From: Pirellulales bacterium
Lineage (GTDB): Bacteria > Planctomycetota > Planctomycetia > Pirellulales > JACPPG01
DNA length: 64,000 bases
Assembly (NCBI GenBank): GCA_036499395.1
Contig: DASYDW010000064.1
Location: 124,001-188,000, forward strand
Reading direction: 5' to 3'
Both the position numbers and the translations under genes were made by a program. Under the pieces are notes generated by a model that was given only the letters and a program-made list of their open reading frames with translations, was not told where the DNA came from and did not search any database. Of the stretch, positions 49,146 through 57,225 are shown in pieces. Positions within the stretch are counted from its first letter, which is position 1, and each line of letters begins with the position of its first letter.

Positions 49146-51324
49146 GAATCGTACGACTGGCAGTCGCGATTCGGGCGATTCTCGTTCGACCGCGATTCCG
49201 CCGACCGGAATATCGCGGGAAAGGCTGTTGCTGGCCGGCGCCGCGGTCATTCTAGCCGCCGGCATCGCGCTCGTTTACCAGCGGGCCCTCAATGCCCCGC
49301 TAATCTTCGATGACGAAACTGTCATCGCAAAAAACCCGTCGCTCAAACAATTGTGGCCGCTGTTTGGTGATTCCGAATTGCGCGGCCCACTCAATCCGCC
49401 GCGCGACCTTAGCACCTCCGGTCGACCACTGGTGAATCTCTCGCTGGCCATAAATTATCACTTTGGCGAAATCGAGACCGCGGGCTACCACGTCGTCAAC
49501 ATGGTATTGCACCTGCTGGCGACTCTATTGCTGTTGGGGATTATGCGGCGCACGCTACGGCTCGATTTCTTTTCTCCCTCGATTCGCACCGCTGCCGATC
49601 CACTGGCATTTCTCGTCGCCCTGGCCTGGACGTTGCATCCGCTGCACACCGAGACCGTGGTCTACATCACGCAACGTACCGAGTTGATGGTCGGCCTGTT
49701 TTACTTGGCGACGCTGTACGCCAGCTTGCGTTACTGGAACGCAACGACAGACCGCTCTCGCCGGATTTGGAATCTGCTGGCCATGTTGGCTTGCGCCTTG
49801 GGCATGACGTGCAAGGAAGTAATGGTCACGGCTCCGGTCGCAGTCTTACTCTTTGACCGAACATTCGTGGCAGGTTCGTTTCGCGCGGCGCTTGCGCGTT
49901 CTCGGTGGTTGTACGCTGGTTTGGCGGCGAGTTGGCTCGTTCTTCTGGTGCTCAACATCGGCGGGCCGCGTTCATCGTCCGCGGGCTTTCGCACGAGCTT
50001 GCCCGCCTATAGCTGGTGGCTGACACAGACCGAGGTGTTGATTCTCTATTTGCGACTCGTCTGCTGGCCTTGGCCGCTGACGATTCATCATCAGATCCCC
50101 TTTCTAACAACCATTGGAGAGGCCTGGCCGTGGTTATTGACCGCGACGTTGCTGGCCATCGCGACGCTAGCGCTCGTCGCCCGGCGCACGGCGGCGGGAT
50201 TCGCGATTGCCTGGACTTTCCTGATTCTTTCGCCGACTCTGGTCGTGCCGATCGTCACGGAAGTTGCCGCCGAGCGGCGGATGTATTTGCCGTCGGCGTC
50301 ACTCTTGGCGCTGGTGATCGTCGGTGGTTTTGCGCTGCTCGAATGGATCGGCAAATCGGAGGGCACTTTGGCCGACGCGGGCCGTGGACGACGCTCATTG
50401 CCGGTGATCGCCGCTTGCGCTCTCGCGCTCGCAGCCGCTTACGGCACCGTCAGCGTACGGCGCCTGGCTGCTTACGAAAGTGCGATCAGCATCTGGCAGG
50501 ATGCCGCATCGTGCGAGCCGCACGATGCGACGGTGCAAACAAACTGGGGTGTCGCGCTGGCGGCAGATGGCCGCCCACAAGAAGCCATCGAGCATTATGA
50601 AGAGGCATTGCGTATCGACCCCGCAGCGCCCGAGGCTCGCCCCAACCTGGCCGAAGCCTACTATGATCTTGGGCTACGGCAGCTCGATCAGAACAAACCG
50701 GCCGAGGCCGAGAAGTTCTTCCTGACCGCGTTAGGTATCAACGCCGATTTCGCCAACGCGCATTATGCGTTGGCTGGCGCGCGGGCCGCGCAAGGAGATG
50801 CGCGCGGCGCCGCACAGAACTATGCCGTAGCGGCTAAGCTGCGGCCCGACTACGTCGCGGCCTGGATCAATCTCGGAGCGACGCGATTAGGCTTGGGAGA
50901 AACCGAGTCGGCGGCCAGTGCGTTTCAACAGGCACTGCGCCATAGCCCCGACAACGCGGACGCCAGCTTCGGCCTTGGAATTGCGCTGGCCAAGCTGGGA
51001 AAAGGTCGCGAAGCGGCTGAACAATTTCAAGCGGCGTACCGCGCCGATCCGCGGCGGGCGGATGCGCATTTCGAACTGGCCAATCTGCTCGTCGCTGCCA
51101 ATAATCTGCCAGCCGCGGCCGAAGAGTATCGTGCCGCAATTCGCGTGCAACCCGACTATCTCGAAGCGTGGCAAAACCTAGGCGCCGTGTCGCTCGCTCA
51201 GGGAAACGTAAAACAGGCGATCGCCACTTTTCAAGAGGTGCTGCGCTTGCAGCCTGACTATCCGCAAGCCCGTGCCAATCTCGAGCGCGCCATAGAACTG
51301 AGCCGGCAGCAAGAAGGAAAATAG
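49126..51324 (+). CDS. TMTC-like GT-C membrane protein with TPR tail (array gene 4, subtype B)
   Basis: 732 residues, the paralogue of gene 3: LIFDDETVIAKNPSLKQLW (Asp62-Asp63), PLNPPRDLSTSGRPLVN, HPLHTETVVYITQRTELMVG, CKEVMVTAPVAVLLFDRTFV and PIVTEVAAERRMYLPSA. A Pro/Gly-poor cytosolic N-tail rich in Ser/Arg/Lys precedes the first span. About seven TPR units begin near residue 463 and end QPDYLEAWQNLGAVSLAQG, then QARANLERAIELSRQQ. Starts inside gene 3. The array ends here; the next gene is convergent, 44 bp away. Confidence 0.8.
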   Translation: MANKSNKNRTTGSRDSGDSRSTAIPPTGISRERLLLAGAAVILAAGIALVYQRALNAPLIFDDETVIAKNPSLKQLWPLFGDSELRGPLNPPRDLSTSGRPLVNLSLAINYHFGEIETAGYHVVNMVLHLLATLLLLGIMRRTLRLDFFSPSIRTAADPLAFLVALAWTLHPLHTETVVYITQRTELMVGLFYLATLYASLRYWNATTDRSRRIWNLLAMLACALGMTCKEVMVTAPVAVLLFDRTFVAGSFRAALARSRWLYAGLAASWLVLLVLNIGGPRSSSAGFRTSLPAYSWWLTQTEVLILYLRLVCWPWPLTIHHQIPFLTTIGEAWPWLLTATLLAIATLALVARRTAAGFAIAWTFLILSPTLVVPIVTEVAAERRMYLPSASLLALVIVGGFALLEWIGKSEGTLADAGRGRRSLPVIAACALALAAAYGTVSVRRLAAYESAISIWQDAASCEPHDATVQTNWGVALAADGRPQEAIEHYEEALRIDPAAPEARPNLAEAYYDLGLRQLDQNKPAEAEKFFLTALGINADFANAHYALAGARAAQGDARGAAQNYAVAAKLRPDYVAAWINLGATRLGLGETESAASAFQQALRHSPDNADASFGLGIALAKLGKGREAAEQFQAAYRADPRRADAHFELANLLVAANNLPAAAEEYRAAIRVQPDYLEAWQNLGAVSLAQGNVKQAIATFQEVLRLQPDYPQARANLERAIELSRQQEGK

Positions 51325-51368
51325 CCTCGCACAGCGGACCGGCACGAACAGCGATTTCGCCAGCGCGG

Positions 51369-53990
51369 CTATTGAGCCGACGCCGGCTGCGACTGCCGAG
51401 CAACGTTTTGCCGTGGTTCGGCGACCGACACCGCGATCCAGCCGTCCTGAATCACGAATTGCGAGAAGGCCAGATCGCGGGTGCGCTCGTCGCTCGACCA
51501 TTTTGGATCCACGAGCACCAGTTCACGATCCTTGGCGAATGCCTTGCTGAAGATCCCGCGCAGAGGAATCTGACCTGCCAGCCGGCTGCCGATCACCTGC
51601 ACCGTGCCGTCGCGCACCAATCGAGCTTGCAGTCCTTCGACCTCGGGCCGGTAGAAGACGCGTACGCGAAAGTTTTTCCAGGTGCGTTCCGCGTTCGACA
51701 ATCGCGCAACCGCTAGTTCCAATTCGATGCGACCATGCTCGCAGAAGACGCGCACCGCGTCTTGATCGGCGAAAGTGATCGACACGTCCTGGTCCGTAGC
51801 ATCCATGAAGCGGCTGTTTTCCAGGTTCAGCGACTCATTCAACTGATCGCGCAGCTCGGGCAAGGTGAACGTACGGCCGCTGAGGTATAGCTTCTCGCAG
51901 ATATTGTTGAACAGCGACTGGTGGAGTTGCAGACTCATAAGGCTGTCGCCCGGCGCGCGCGGCCGCGGTGTGTGCCCCGCCAATTGCTCCTCGCCCGCGA
52001 CCCGCATGCGCATCGTCAGGCGTTGTTCAGATGTTTCGGCGCTGATCACCTGCGGATCAAGTGACAGAGCATCGAGGGGCTTCAGTACGCGGTTTTGCAG
52101 AATTTGATTGACGCGCTCCAATCGCTCCTCGGTGATCGAATCCATTTTGCGGCGGGCTTGCGTTTCGACCTTGCGTCGCACGACGGAACGGACTTCGCTT
52201 TCTTGATCGGCATGCTTCGAACGGGCAAAATTCTCGACAAGCGCCCCCACCAGTGGCACGCCGTCGAAATCGGTGCTGACCGAGCGCAGCTGCGTGCGGG
52301 TGTCGATGCACTCGCTCTCGGCCGGCCAGGTGCGAATGCCGCGCAGGTCCAAGTCCACCACTTTGCGCGCATGATAGCTCGAATTGCTTTGCGTATGCAG
52401 CGTGGCCGGTCCGCTGGTCGAGCGTGTGTTTGCGAAAATTTTCCCCGACGCCTCCAACGCCACCCGCAGCCGCCGGGCATCCGGCACCAGCTTCACGTCG
52501 ACCGTCGTCGACGTCGTGCTCACGCCGCGGGTGGGATGTCCCAGCACCTCGTCGCGCACCGGATCGGTCGTCATCGTGGCGCCCGGTAGCAACCGCTTGA
52601 GCAGTTTCTCGGACAGGGCAAATCGCAAATTTGCGTTGCGGTAGTTCGTCTCCAGCCGCTGAGCCAATTCGCTGCCATTGACGACCAGGGAAACTGACTC
52701 GATGTAATCGTCCGCGACGCGCCGGGCGTCGCTGGGCTGGTTCGACGTTTCGAAGCGTTCCAGATCGGCCAGCAAACGGATCGGATCGAACGGATCGAGT
52801 GACCAGCTACGCAGTGCGGCGCTTAATTCGGCCACCGGCCGGCTACTGATGAATGTCCGTTGGCCATAGGTTAAATCCGAACGTTCAAGCCGCGACTGGA
52901 TTTCTCGCGCCATTCGGCGCGAATCCGATTCCGAAAGTGCGATTTGCGTATTTGCAAGTGTCCGTAACGCATCGAGCGCCAGGTAGCGGCGCCATTGTTC
53001 CCCTTCGGCGCCAGCGGCGCGCGTAATCTCGTCCAAGCGGTCGAGCGCCGCGCTCAATCGCTTGACGTCAGCATCGCTTGGTCCGGCGGCTGTAATTTTC
53101 TGCTCGAACGCGGCTGGCATCAGCTCCCAAACATCCAGGCGGCGCACCAGGCCGTGCCGGACACGTAAAAGTTCGATGGCCACGCTGCGTTCACCGATTT
53201 GCGGAATCCGTCCGTCTACCTCGCCGGCCGCGGCCCGCAATTGTGCGAGAATGTCCTGGGCTCGGGCGTCGGTGGCGTTCGTATGATCGCAAAGCTCGAG
53301 AATGAGCTGTTCGACGCGCATCGACCAGTCCGTGCAATCGCACTCGCAGGCCAGCGTTTCCAAACGTTCCAGCAAGTCTTCGGGTACGGCCCACTGCGAA
53401 TCGTGGCGCTTTCCGGCCGGTGCCGCCTGGTCGGCAGACTGCGCGACCAGAGTCGCTTGGGGTGCTGCGGGACGTTCTAGTTCCGGAGCTTGTTTGTGGC
53501 TCGACGCGTTTTCGATTTCAGGACGCAAGACGTTCGTCAGGCGTGTCTCGATCGGCGTCGCCGGCTGCGGTTGTTCTGCACTCGGCTCTTCGACGACAAG
53601 CGTAGGTTCCGCGGCAAATTCGCGAACCTCGACCGCGACCTGGGGCTGTTCATCGGCCGTTGGCGGTTCCGGCGCAGGGGCGGGCGACTCGACAACAGTC
53701 GGAAACAACTCGGCCACGGTCGTCGCCACTGTAGCGTCGAGCGGGGCAGCGGCAGTCTCGATCACGCCGCGCTGCGATTGATAGTCTCCGACCGTCTCTT
53801 CTTCGATCGGGATAGCAGGCCAAGGTACGGAACGAGGGCCGGGGTCATACTCAGCCAATACGCTCGACGCGCGCGAAGGATGCTCACGCGCGATCCGCTC
53901 CCATTCTCGCGGTGCAACGATGCACAACAAGAACAAGATGCCGACGACGATCAGGAACGGCCAGACCGGGCTTTGAGAAGGGCGATCCAT
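51369..53990 (-). CDS. Large membrane-anchored protein of unknown function
   Basis: 873 residues from the ATG opening MDRPSQSPVWPFLIVVGILF, the only membrane span. About 150 residues rich in Pro, Glu, Ala and Val follow as a periplasmic linker. The rest is a long mixed helical and strand region. It includes repeated helix patterns (ALDRLDEITRAAGAEGEQW, RRMAREIQSRLERS) and a C-terminal strand-rich part (TWKNFRVRVFYRPEVEGL, VQVIGSRLAGQIPLRGIF). One CECDC cluster lies near residue 240. I do not recognise a family or catalytic motif. It converges on the TMTC-like array, but no functional link is shown. Confidence 0.72.
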   Translation of the reverse strand: MDRPSQSPVWPFLIVVGILFLLCIVAPREWERIAREHPSRASSVLAEYDPGPRSVPWPAIPIEEETVGDYQSQRGVIETAAAPLDATVATTVAELFPTVVESPAPAPEPPTADEQPQVAVEVREFAAEPTLVVEEPSAEQPQPATPIETRLTNVLRPEIENASSHKQAPELERPAAPQATLVAQSADQAAPAGKRHDSQWAVPEDLLERLETLACECDCTDWSMRVEQLILELCDHTNATDARAQDILAQLRAAAGEVDGRIPQIGERSVAIELLRVRHGLVRRLDVWELMPAAFEQKITAAGPSDADVKRLSAALDRLDEITRAAGAEGEQWRRYLALDALRTLANTQIALSESDSRRMAREIQSRLERSDLTYGQRTFISSRPVAELSAALRSWSLDPFDPIRLLADLERFETSNQPSDARRVADDYIESVSLVVNGSELAQRLETNYRNANLRFALSEKLLKRLLPGATMTTDPVRDEVLGHPTRGVSTTSTTVDVKLVPDARRLRVALEASGKIFANTRSTSGPATLHTQSNSSYHARKVVDLDLRGIRTWPAESECIDTRTQLRSVSTDFDGVPLVGALVENFARSKHADQESEVRSVVRRKVETQARRKMDSITEERLERVNQILQNRVLKPLDALSLDPQVISAETSEQRLTMRMRVAGEEQLAGHTPRPRAPGDSLMSLQLHQSLFNNICEKLYLSGRTFTLPELRDQLNESLNLENSRFMDATDQDVSITFADQDAVRVFCEHGRIELELAVARLSNAERTWKNFRVRVFYRPEVEGLQARLVRDGTVQVIGSRLAGQIPLRGIFSKAFAKDRELVLVDPKWSSDERTRDLAFSQFVIQDGWIAVSVAEPRQNVARQSQPASAQ

Positions 53991-54327
53991 AGGTTTCTGC
54001 AAGTCAGCGCCGAATGATGCGGATCTATGATGCGCTGTGTTGGTACGTGTACCGTTCGTTTCGCATGGAATCATCACGCACGCTAGTTTCCAATGCGACG
54101 AACAGTCGCACATCGAAATTGCGTGCGCGCAAGACAGTGCGGCCGAGCGGTACATGCCCCGTCACCAGGTTAAATCGGCGCTTTGGCCGGCGCGAAACGA
54201 CGAAAAAGGGCGTCGCTCGCTAGCGGTCAAGTGAGGCCAGAGAAAAGAGGCGGGCTGGGGGCCACGAAATGCGCCAGAAAGCGAGCGTTCTCGCTCGATT
54301 CACCAATGGCAGCAATGCTGGCAGCGT
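53991..54327. other. Intergenic region, no gene supported
   Basis: About 340 bp upstream of the large membrane-anchored protein gene and after uppS. Short open frames here have no recognisable features. No terminator with a T-run is visible for uppS. Confidence 0.35.
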
Positions 54328-55083
54328 TTAGAGATTCAATCCGCCGTAGCGGCGGTCGCGCTGCGCATAGTCGCGAATGGCATCATGCAGGTCCCCTTCG
54401 GAGAACTCGGGCCAGCACTGATCCGTGATCCACAACTCGGAATAGCTGATCTGCCAGAGCAAGAAATTGCTGACCCGCATCTCACCGGCCGTACGAATCA
54501 ACAAGTCAGGCTCGGGCATGCCGGCCGTGTAGAGGCGATTAGCGATCGCTTCTTCGTTGATCTCTTCGGGAGCCAGCCGGCCGGCCCGCACCTCTTCGGC
54601 AATCTGACGGACCGAGGCCGCGATTTCGGCACGGCTGCCGTAATTGACCGCCAAACAGAGCAACATCCCGGTGTTCGAGCTGGTCATCTCGATTGTCTTG
54701 TTCATCTCGCGCAAGACGAAATCGGGAATGCCCTCTCGGCTGCCGATCACGGCTAGACGAATGTTCTCGTCCATGAGCGTGGTCCGCTCTTCGATCAGGT
54801 ACTGCTCCAGCAGGTGCATGAGGAAATCAAGCTCGGCCTGCGGGCGTTTCCAATTCTCGCTCGACAGGCAGTAGAGCGTGAGCTGGTCGATCCCCAGCCG
54901 AGCGGCCTCTTCGGTCGTGCGTCGCACCGAGGCGACGCCGTGCCGGTGCCCTTCGATGCGAGGTAACCCGCGGCGCTGCGCCCAACGCCCATTTCCGTCC
55001 ATGATCACGGCCACGTGCCGAGGGCGGCGATCCCGTGGGACGTCGAGCGTGTCGGCGTTGGGTTGGACAGAGGACTCGGTCAC
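54328..55083 (-). CDS. uppS: Isoprenyl transferase (undecaprenyl diphosphate synthase type)
   Basis: cis-Prenyltransferase that builds the C55 lipid carrier for cell-envelope glycans. 251 residues from a GTG with AGGAG upstream. The catalytic MDGNGRWAQRRGLPRIEGHR segment (Asp in MDGNG), YCLSSENWKRP, and the C-terminal DLLIRTAGEMRVSNFLLWQ and SELWITD are all intact. In Planctomycetes this carrier may feed lipid-linked sugar donors, including any used by the GT-C-like array 3 kb away. It lies downstream of purA on the same strand (about 75 bp gap). Confidence 0.95.
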   Translation of the reverse strand: MTESSVQPNADTLDVPRDRRPRHVAVIMDGNGRWAQRRGLPRIEGHRHGVASVRRTTEEAARLGIDQLTLYCLSSENWKRPQAELDFLMHLLEQYLIEERTTLMDENIRLAVIGSREGIPDFVLREMNKTIEMTSSNTGMLLCLAVNYGSRAEIAASVRQIAEEVRAGRLAPEEINEEAIANRLYTAGMPEPDLLIRTAGEMRVSNFLLWQISYSELWITDQCWPEFSEGDLHDAIRDYAQRDRRYGGLNL

Positions 55084-55156
55084 GGTCCGAAAACTCCTGG
55101 CGTCTGCGCTACTCTCGCTGACTGACGGGACATCGCGACGATCGCCGACTGCCCCC

Positions 55157-56473
55157 TTAAACCGCAGCGGCCGGTTGTGCTACTGTGTCGGCGAACATCG
55201 TCTGATCGCGATCGGGTCCCACGGAAACGATCTCCACCGGACGCCCGACGATTTCGCCGAGCCGCTGCAAGTATTGACGAGCGTTTACCGGAAGGTCGGC
55301 CATGTGACGGATGCCCGATATCTCTTCGCGCCAGCCGGGAAGCGTTTCGTAAACCGGCCGCGCCTTGCGCAAGTCGTCGACATGACTCGGAAACATACTG
55401 ACTCGCCGTCCGTCGATTTCATAAGCCGTGCAGATTTTCAACTCGGGCAACTCGCTGAGCACGTCCAGCAGCATGACCGACAGGCAATCGACGCCGCTCA
55501 GGCGGGCCGTGTAGCGCGCGGCAACGGCGTCGAACCAGCCGCACCGGCGTGGCCGCCGCGTGACGGTGCCGTATTCATTGCCGCGATCGCGCAAATGTTG
55601 CCCAAGCTCGTTGTCTTGTTCTGTGGGGAACGGCCCACCGCCGACACGCGTGCTGTAGGCCTTTACCACACCGATGATTTTCTCGAGATACCGGCCGGGA
55701 ACGCCAGCCCCGCCTGAGATTCCCACGCCCGAGCTGTTACTGCTGGTAACGTAGGGAAAGGTGCCGTGATCGACGTCCAGCAAGGCCCCTTGGGCTCCTT
55801 CGAAGAGGACACGCTTCCGGGCTTCGAGAGCGTCAAGCAGCAGCGAGGTCGTGTCCGCGACGTGCGGCCGCAGCCGTTCGGCATACGCACAATATTCGGC
55901 ATGGATCTTGGCCGGATCGAGCGGCGTGGGACGACTCTCGCCTGACAGCAGTTCGATGACCTTGTCCTTATAAGCACACACGCGCTCAATTTTTTCCCGG
56001 AAGCCGTCGCGGTACATATCTCCCAGGCGGATCGCGTGCGAGCGTCCGACCTTGTCGCGATAGCATGGGCCGATGCCGCGCTGCGTGGTACCGATCGCTT
56101 CGGCCGCACTGGCGCGCCCTTCGCTCAGGCGATCCTCTTCCAGGTGCCACGGGAAGATCACATGCGCCCGATCGCTAATCACGAGATTCTTGTCCACCGC
56201 GACACCGCGGGCGACCAGTCCGTCGATCTCACCCAGGATGCTGGGAGGGTTCAACACGACTCCACCCGTAATGACGCATTGCACATCTGGGCGCAGAATG
56301 CCGCTGGGAATGAGCGACAACTTATACGTTTGCCCCCCGGTTACCACGGTATGGCCGGCGTTTGCACCCCCTTGGTAACGGACGACGATGTCGTTCGAAC
56401 GGGTCAATAGATCGACGATCTTGCCCTTCGCTTCGTCGCCCCACTGCAATCCAATGACGCAAAGTCCAGGCAC
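55157..56473 (-). CDS. purA: Adenylosuccinate synthetase
   Basis: Converts IMP and aspartate to adenylosuccinate with GTP in AMP synthesis. 438 residues from a GTG start with AAGG about 10 bases upstream. The N-terminal loop is QWGDEAKGKIVDLL, with Ala where most bacteria have Gly (QWGDEGKGK); I recall this as usual in planctomycetes. GANAGHTVV with the catalytic His, GTTQRGIGPCY, FEGAQGALLDVDHGTFPYVT and the C-terminal VSVGPDRDQT segment are intact. Active enzyme expected. Confidence 0.96.
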   Translation of the reverse strand: MPGLCVIGLQWGDEAKGKIVDLLTRSNDIVVRYQGGANAGHTVVTGGQTYKLSLIPSGILRPDVQCVITGGVVLNPPSILGEIDGLVARGVAVDKNLVISDRAHVIFPWHLEEDRLSEGRASAAEAIGTTQRGIGPCYRDKVGRSHAIRLGDMYRDGFREKIERVCAYKDKVIELLSGESRPTPLDPAKIHAEYCAYAERLRPHVADTTSLLLDALEARKRVLFEGAQGALLDVDHGTFPYVTSSNSSGVGISGGAGVPGRYLEKIIGVVKAYSTRVGGGPFPTEQDNELGQHLRDRGNEYGTVTRRPRRCGWFDAVAARYTARLSGVDCLSVMLLDVLSELPELKICTAYEIDGRRVSMFPSHVDDLRKARPVYETLPGWREEISGIRHMADLPVNARQYLQRLGEIVGRPVEIVSVGPDRDQTMFADTVAQPAAAV

Positions 56474-57225
56474 GGATCACGACCTTTGAAAAAACGAGGG
56501 TTTAAGTGCAGGCAGAATTCACGAACGACTCGCTGATCCGCTTCGCCCGAGGTCACGTCTCACGGCGAAGCCGGTTCGGGAGCAGTGTGCCGATACGACC
56601 CGCCGGGCTCAGCCACCGTCCGCATTCGAACTTCGCGCCTGATCTCAGAGCGAAAACCGATCGAAAGCGTTCGGGCCTGGCCAGCGCGCAGGGCCCCAGT
56701 CCCGGTCCGAGACATCTGTCCAAACGCATCAGTCTAAGCCAGCCGGACAGGGGGTCAAGAGGCGGCCAGACCTTGGCCATTGCCGGCACCGACCAAAAGC
56801 GGGGAATTTCGTGGCTTTGTTCGAGCACCGCCGTAACTAGCCGAACCGGCGGGAGAACGTCTGCGACACCGTTTTGCACCCGTGCAAACCGCGGCGCAAG
56901 AGCCGGAAGGAATGTCCTGGCTCGACGTCCGCTTCCCCCTGCGCGCTGGCCCCGATGAGCAACCGATCGCCGCTGCCACGACCACAGATCGACCCGATCG
57001 CACCTACGGTGCCCTCGACGTGCATACCTGCGGCGCGTAAGTCCCCCGCGACCTGAGCGGTATGCGCGCCGTCAATGCGGATGATGACATGCACGGCAAT
57101 GGAAATGACAAAGAGCGGCCTGATACCAGCCACTGGCGTCCGCCGCTCCGACGCGATACCAATGGGCTTCTGTAGTTGGTGGATTTCGCCCAGCAGGTTT
57201 TCAACGATTTCTCAGCCGAGTGGCC
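56474..57225. other. Intergenic region between purA and oligoendopeptidase gene
   Basis: About 750 bp. Apart from the possible small gene on the minus strand (56837-57133), no coding, RNA or repeat feature is supported. Promoters for purA (minus) and pepF (plus) must lie here. Confidence 0.35.
56837..57133 (-). CDS. Possible small protein of unknown function
   Basis: 98 residues from a GTG at the given end, or 85 from a GTG at 57094. The region HVIIRIDGAHTAQVAGDLRA, then AGMHVEGTVGAIGSI has the strand-helix-strand pattern of a small ferredoxin-like fold. It resembles short planctomycete proteins of the form (I/V)xVxI..-helix-G(M/L)xVxxxLGxIG. No ribosome-binding site is clear and no motif identifies a function. 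It sits in an otherwise empty 745-bp gap, divergent from the peptidase gene. Could still be a chance frame. Confidence 0.45.
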   Translation of the reverse strand: MAGIRPLFVISIAVHVIIRIDGAHTAQVAGDLRAAGMHVEGTVGAIGSICGRGSGDRLLIGASAQGEADVEPGHSFRLLRRGLHGCKTVSQTFSRRFG

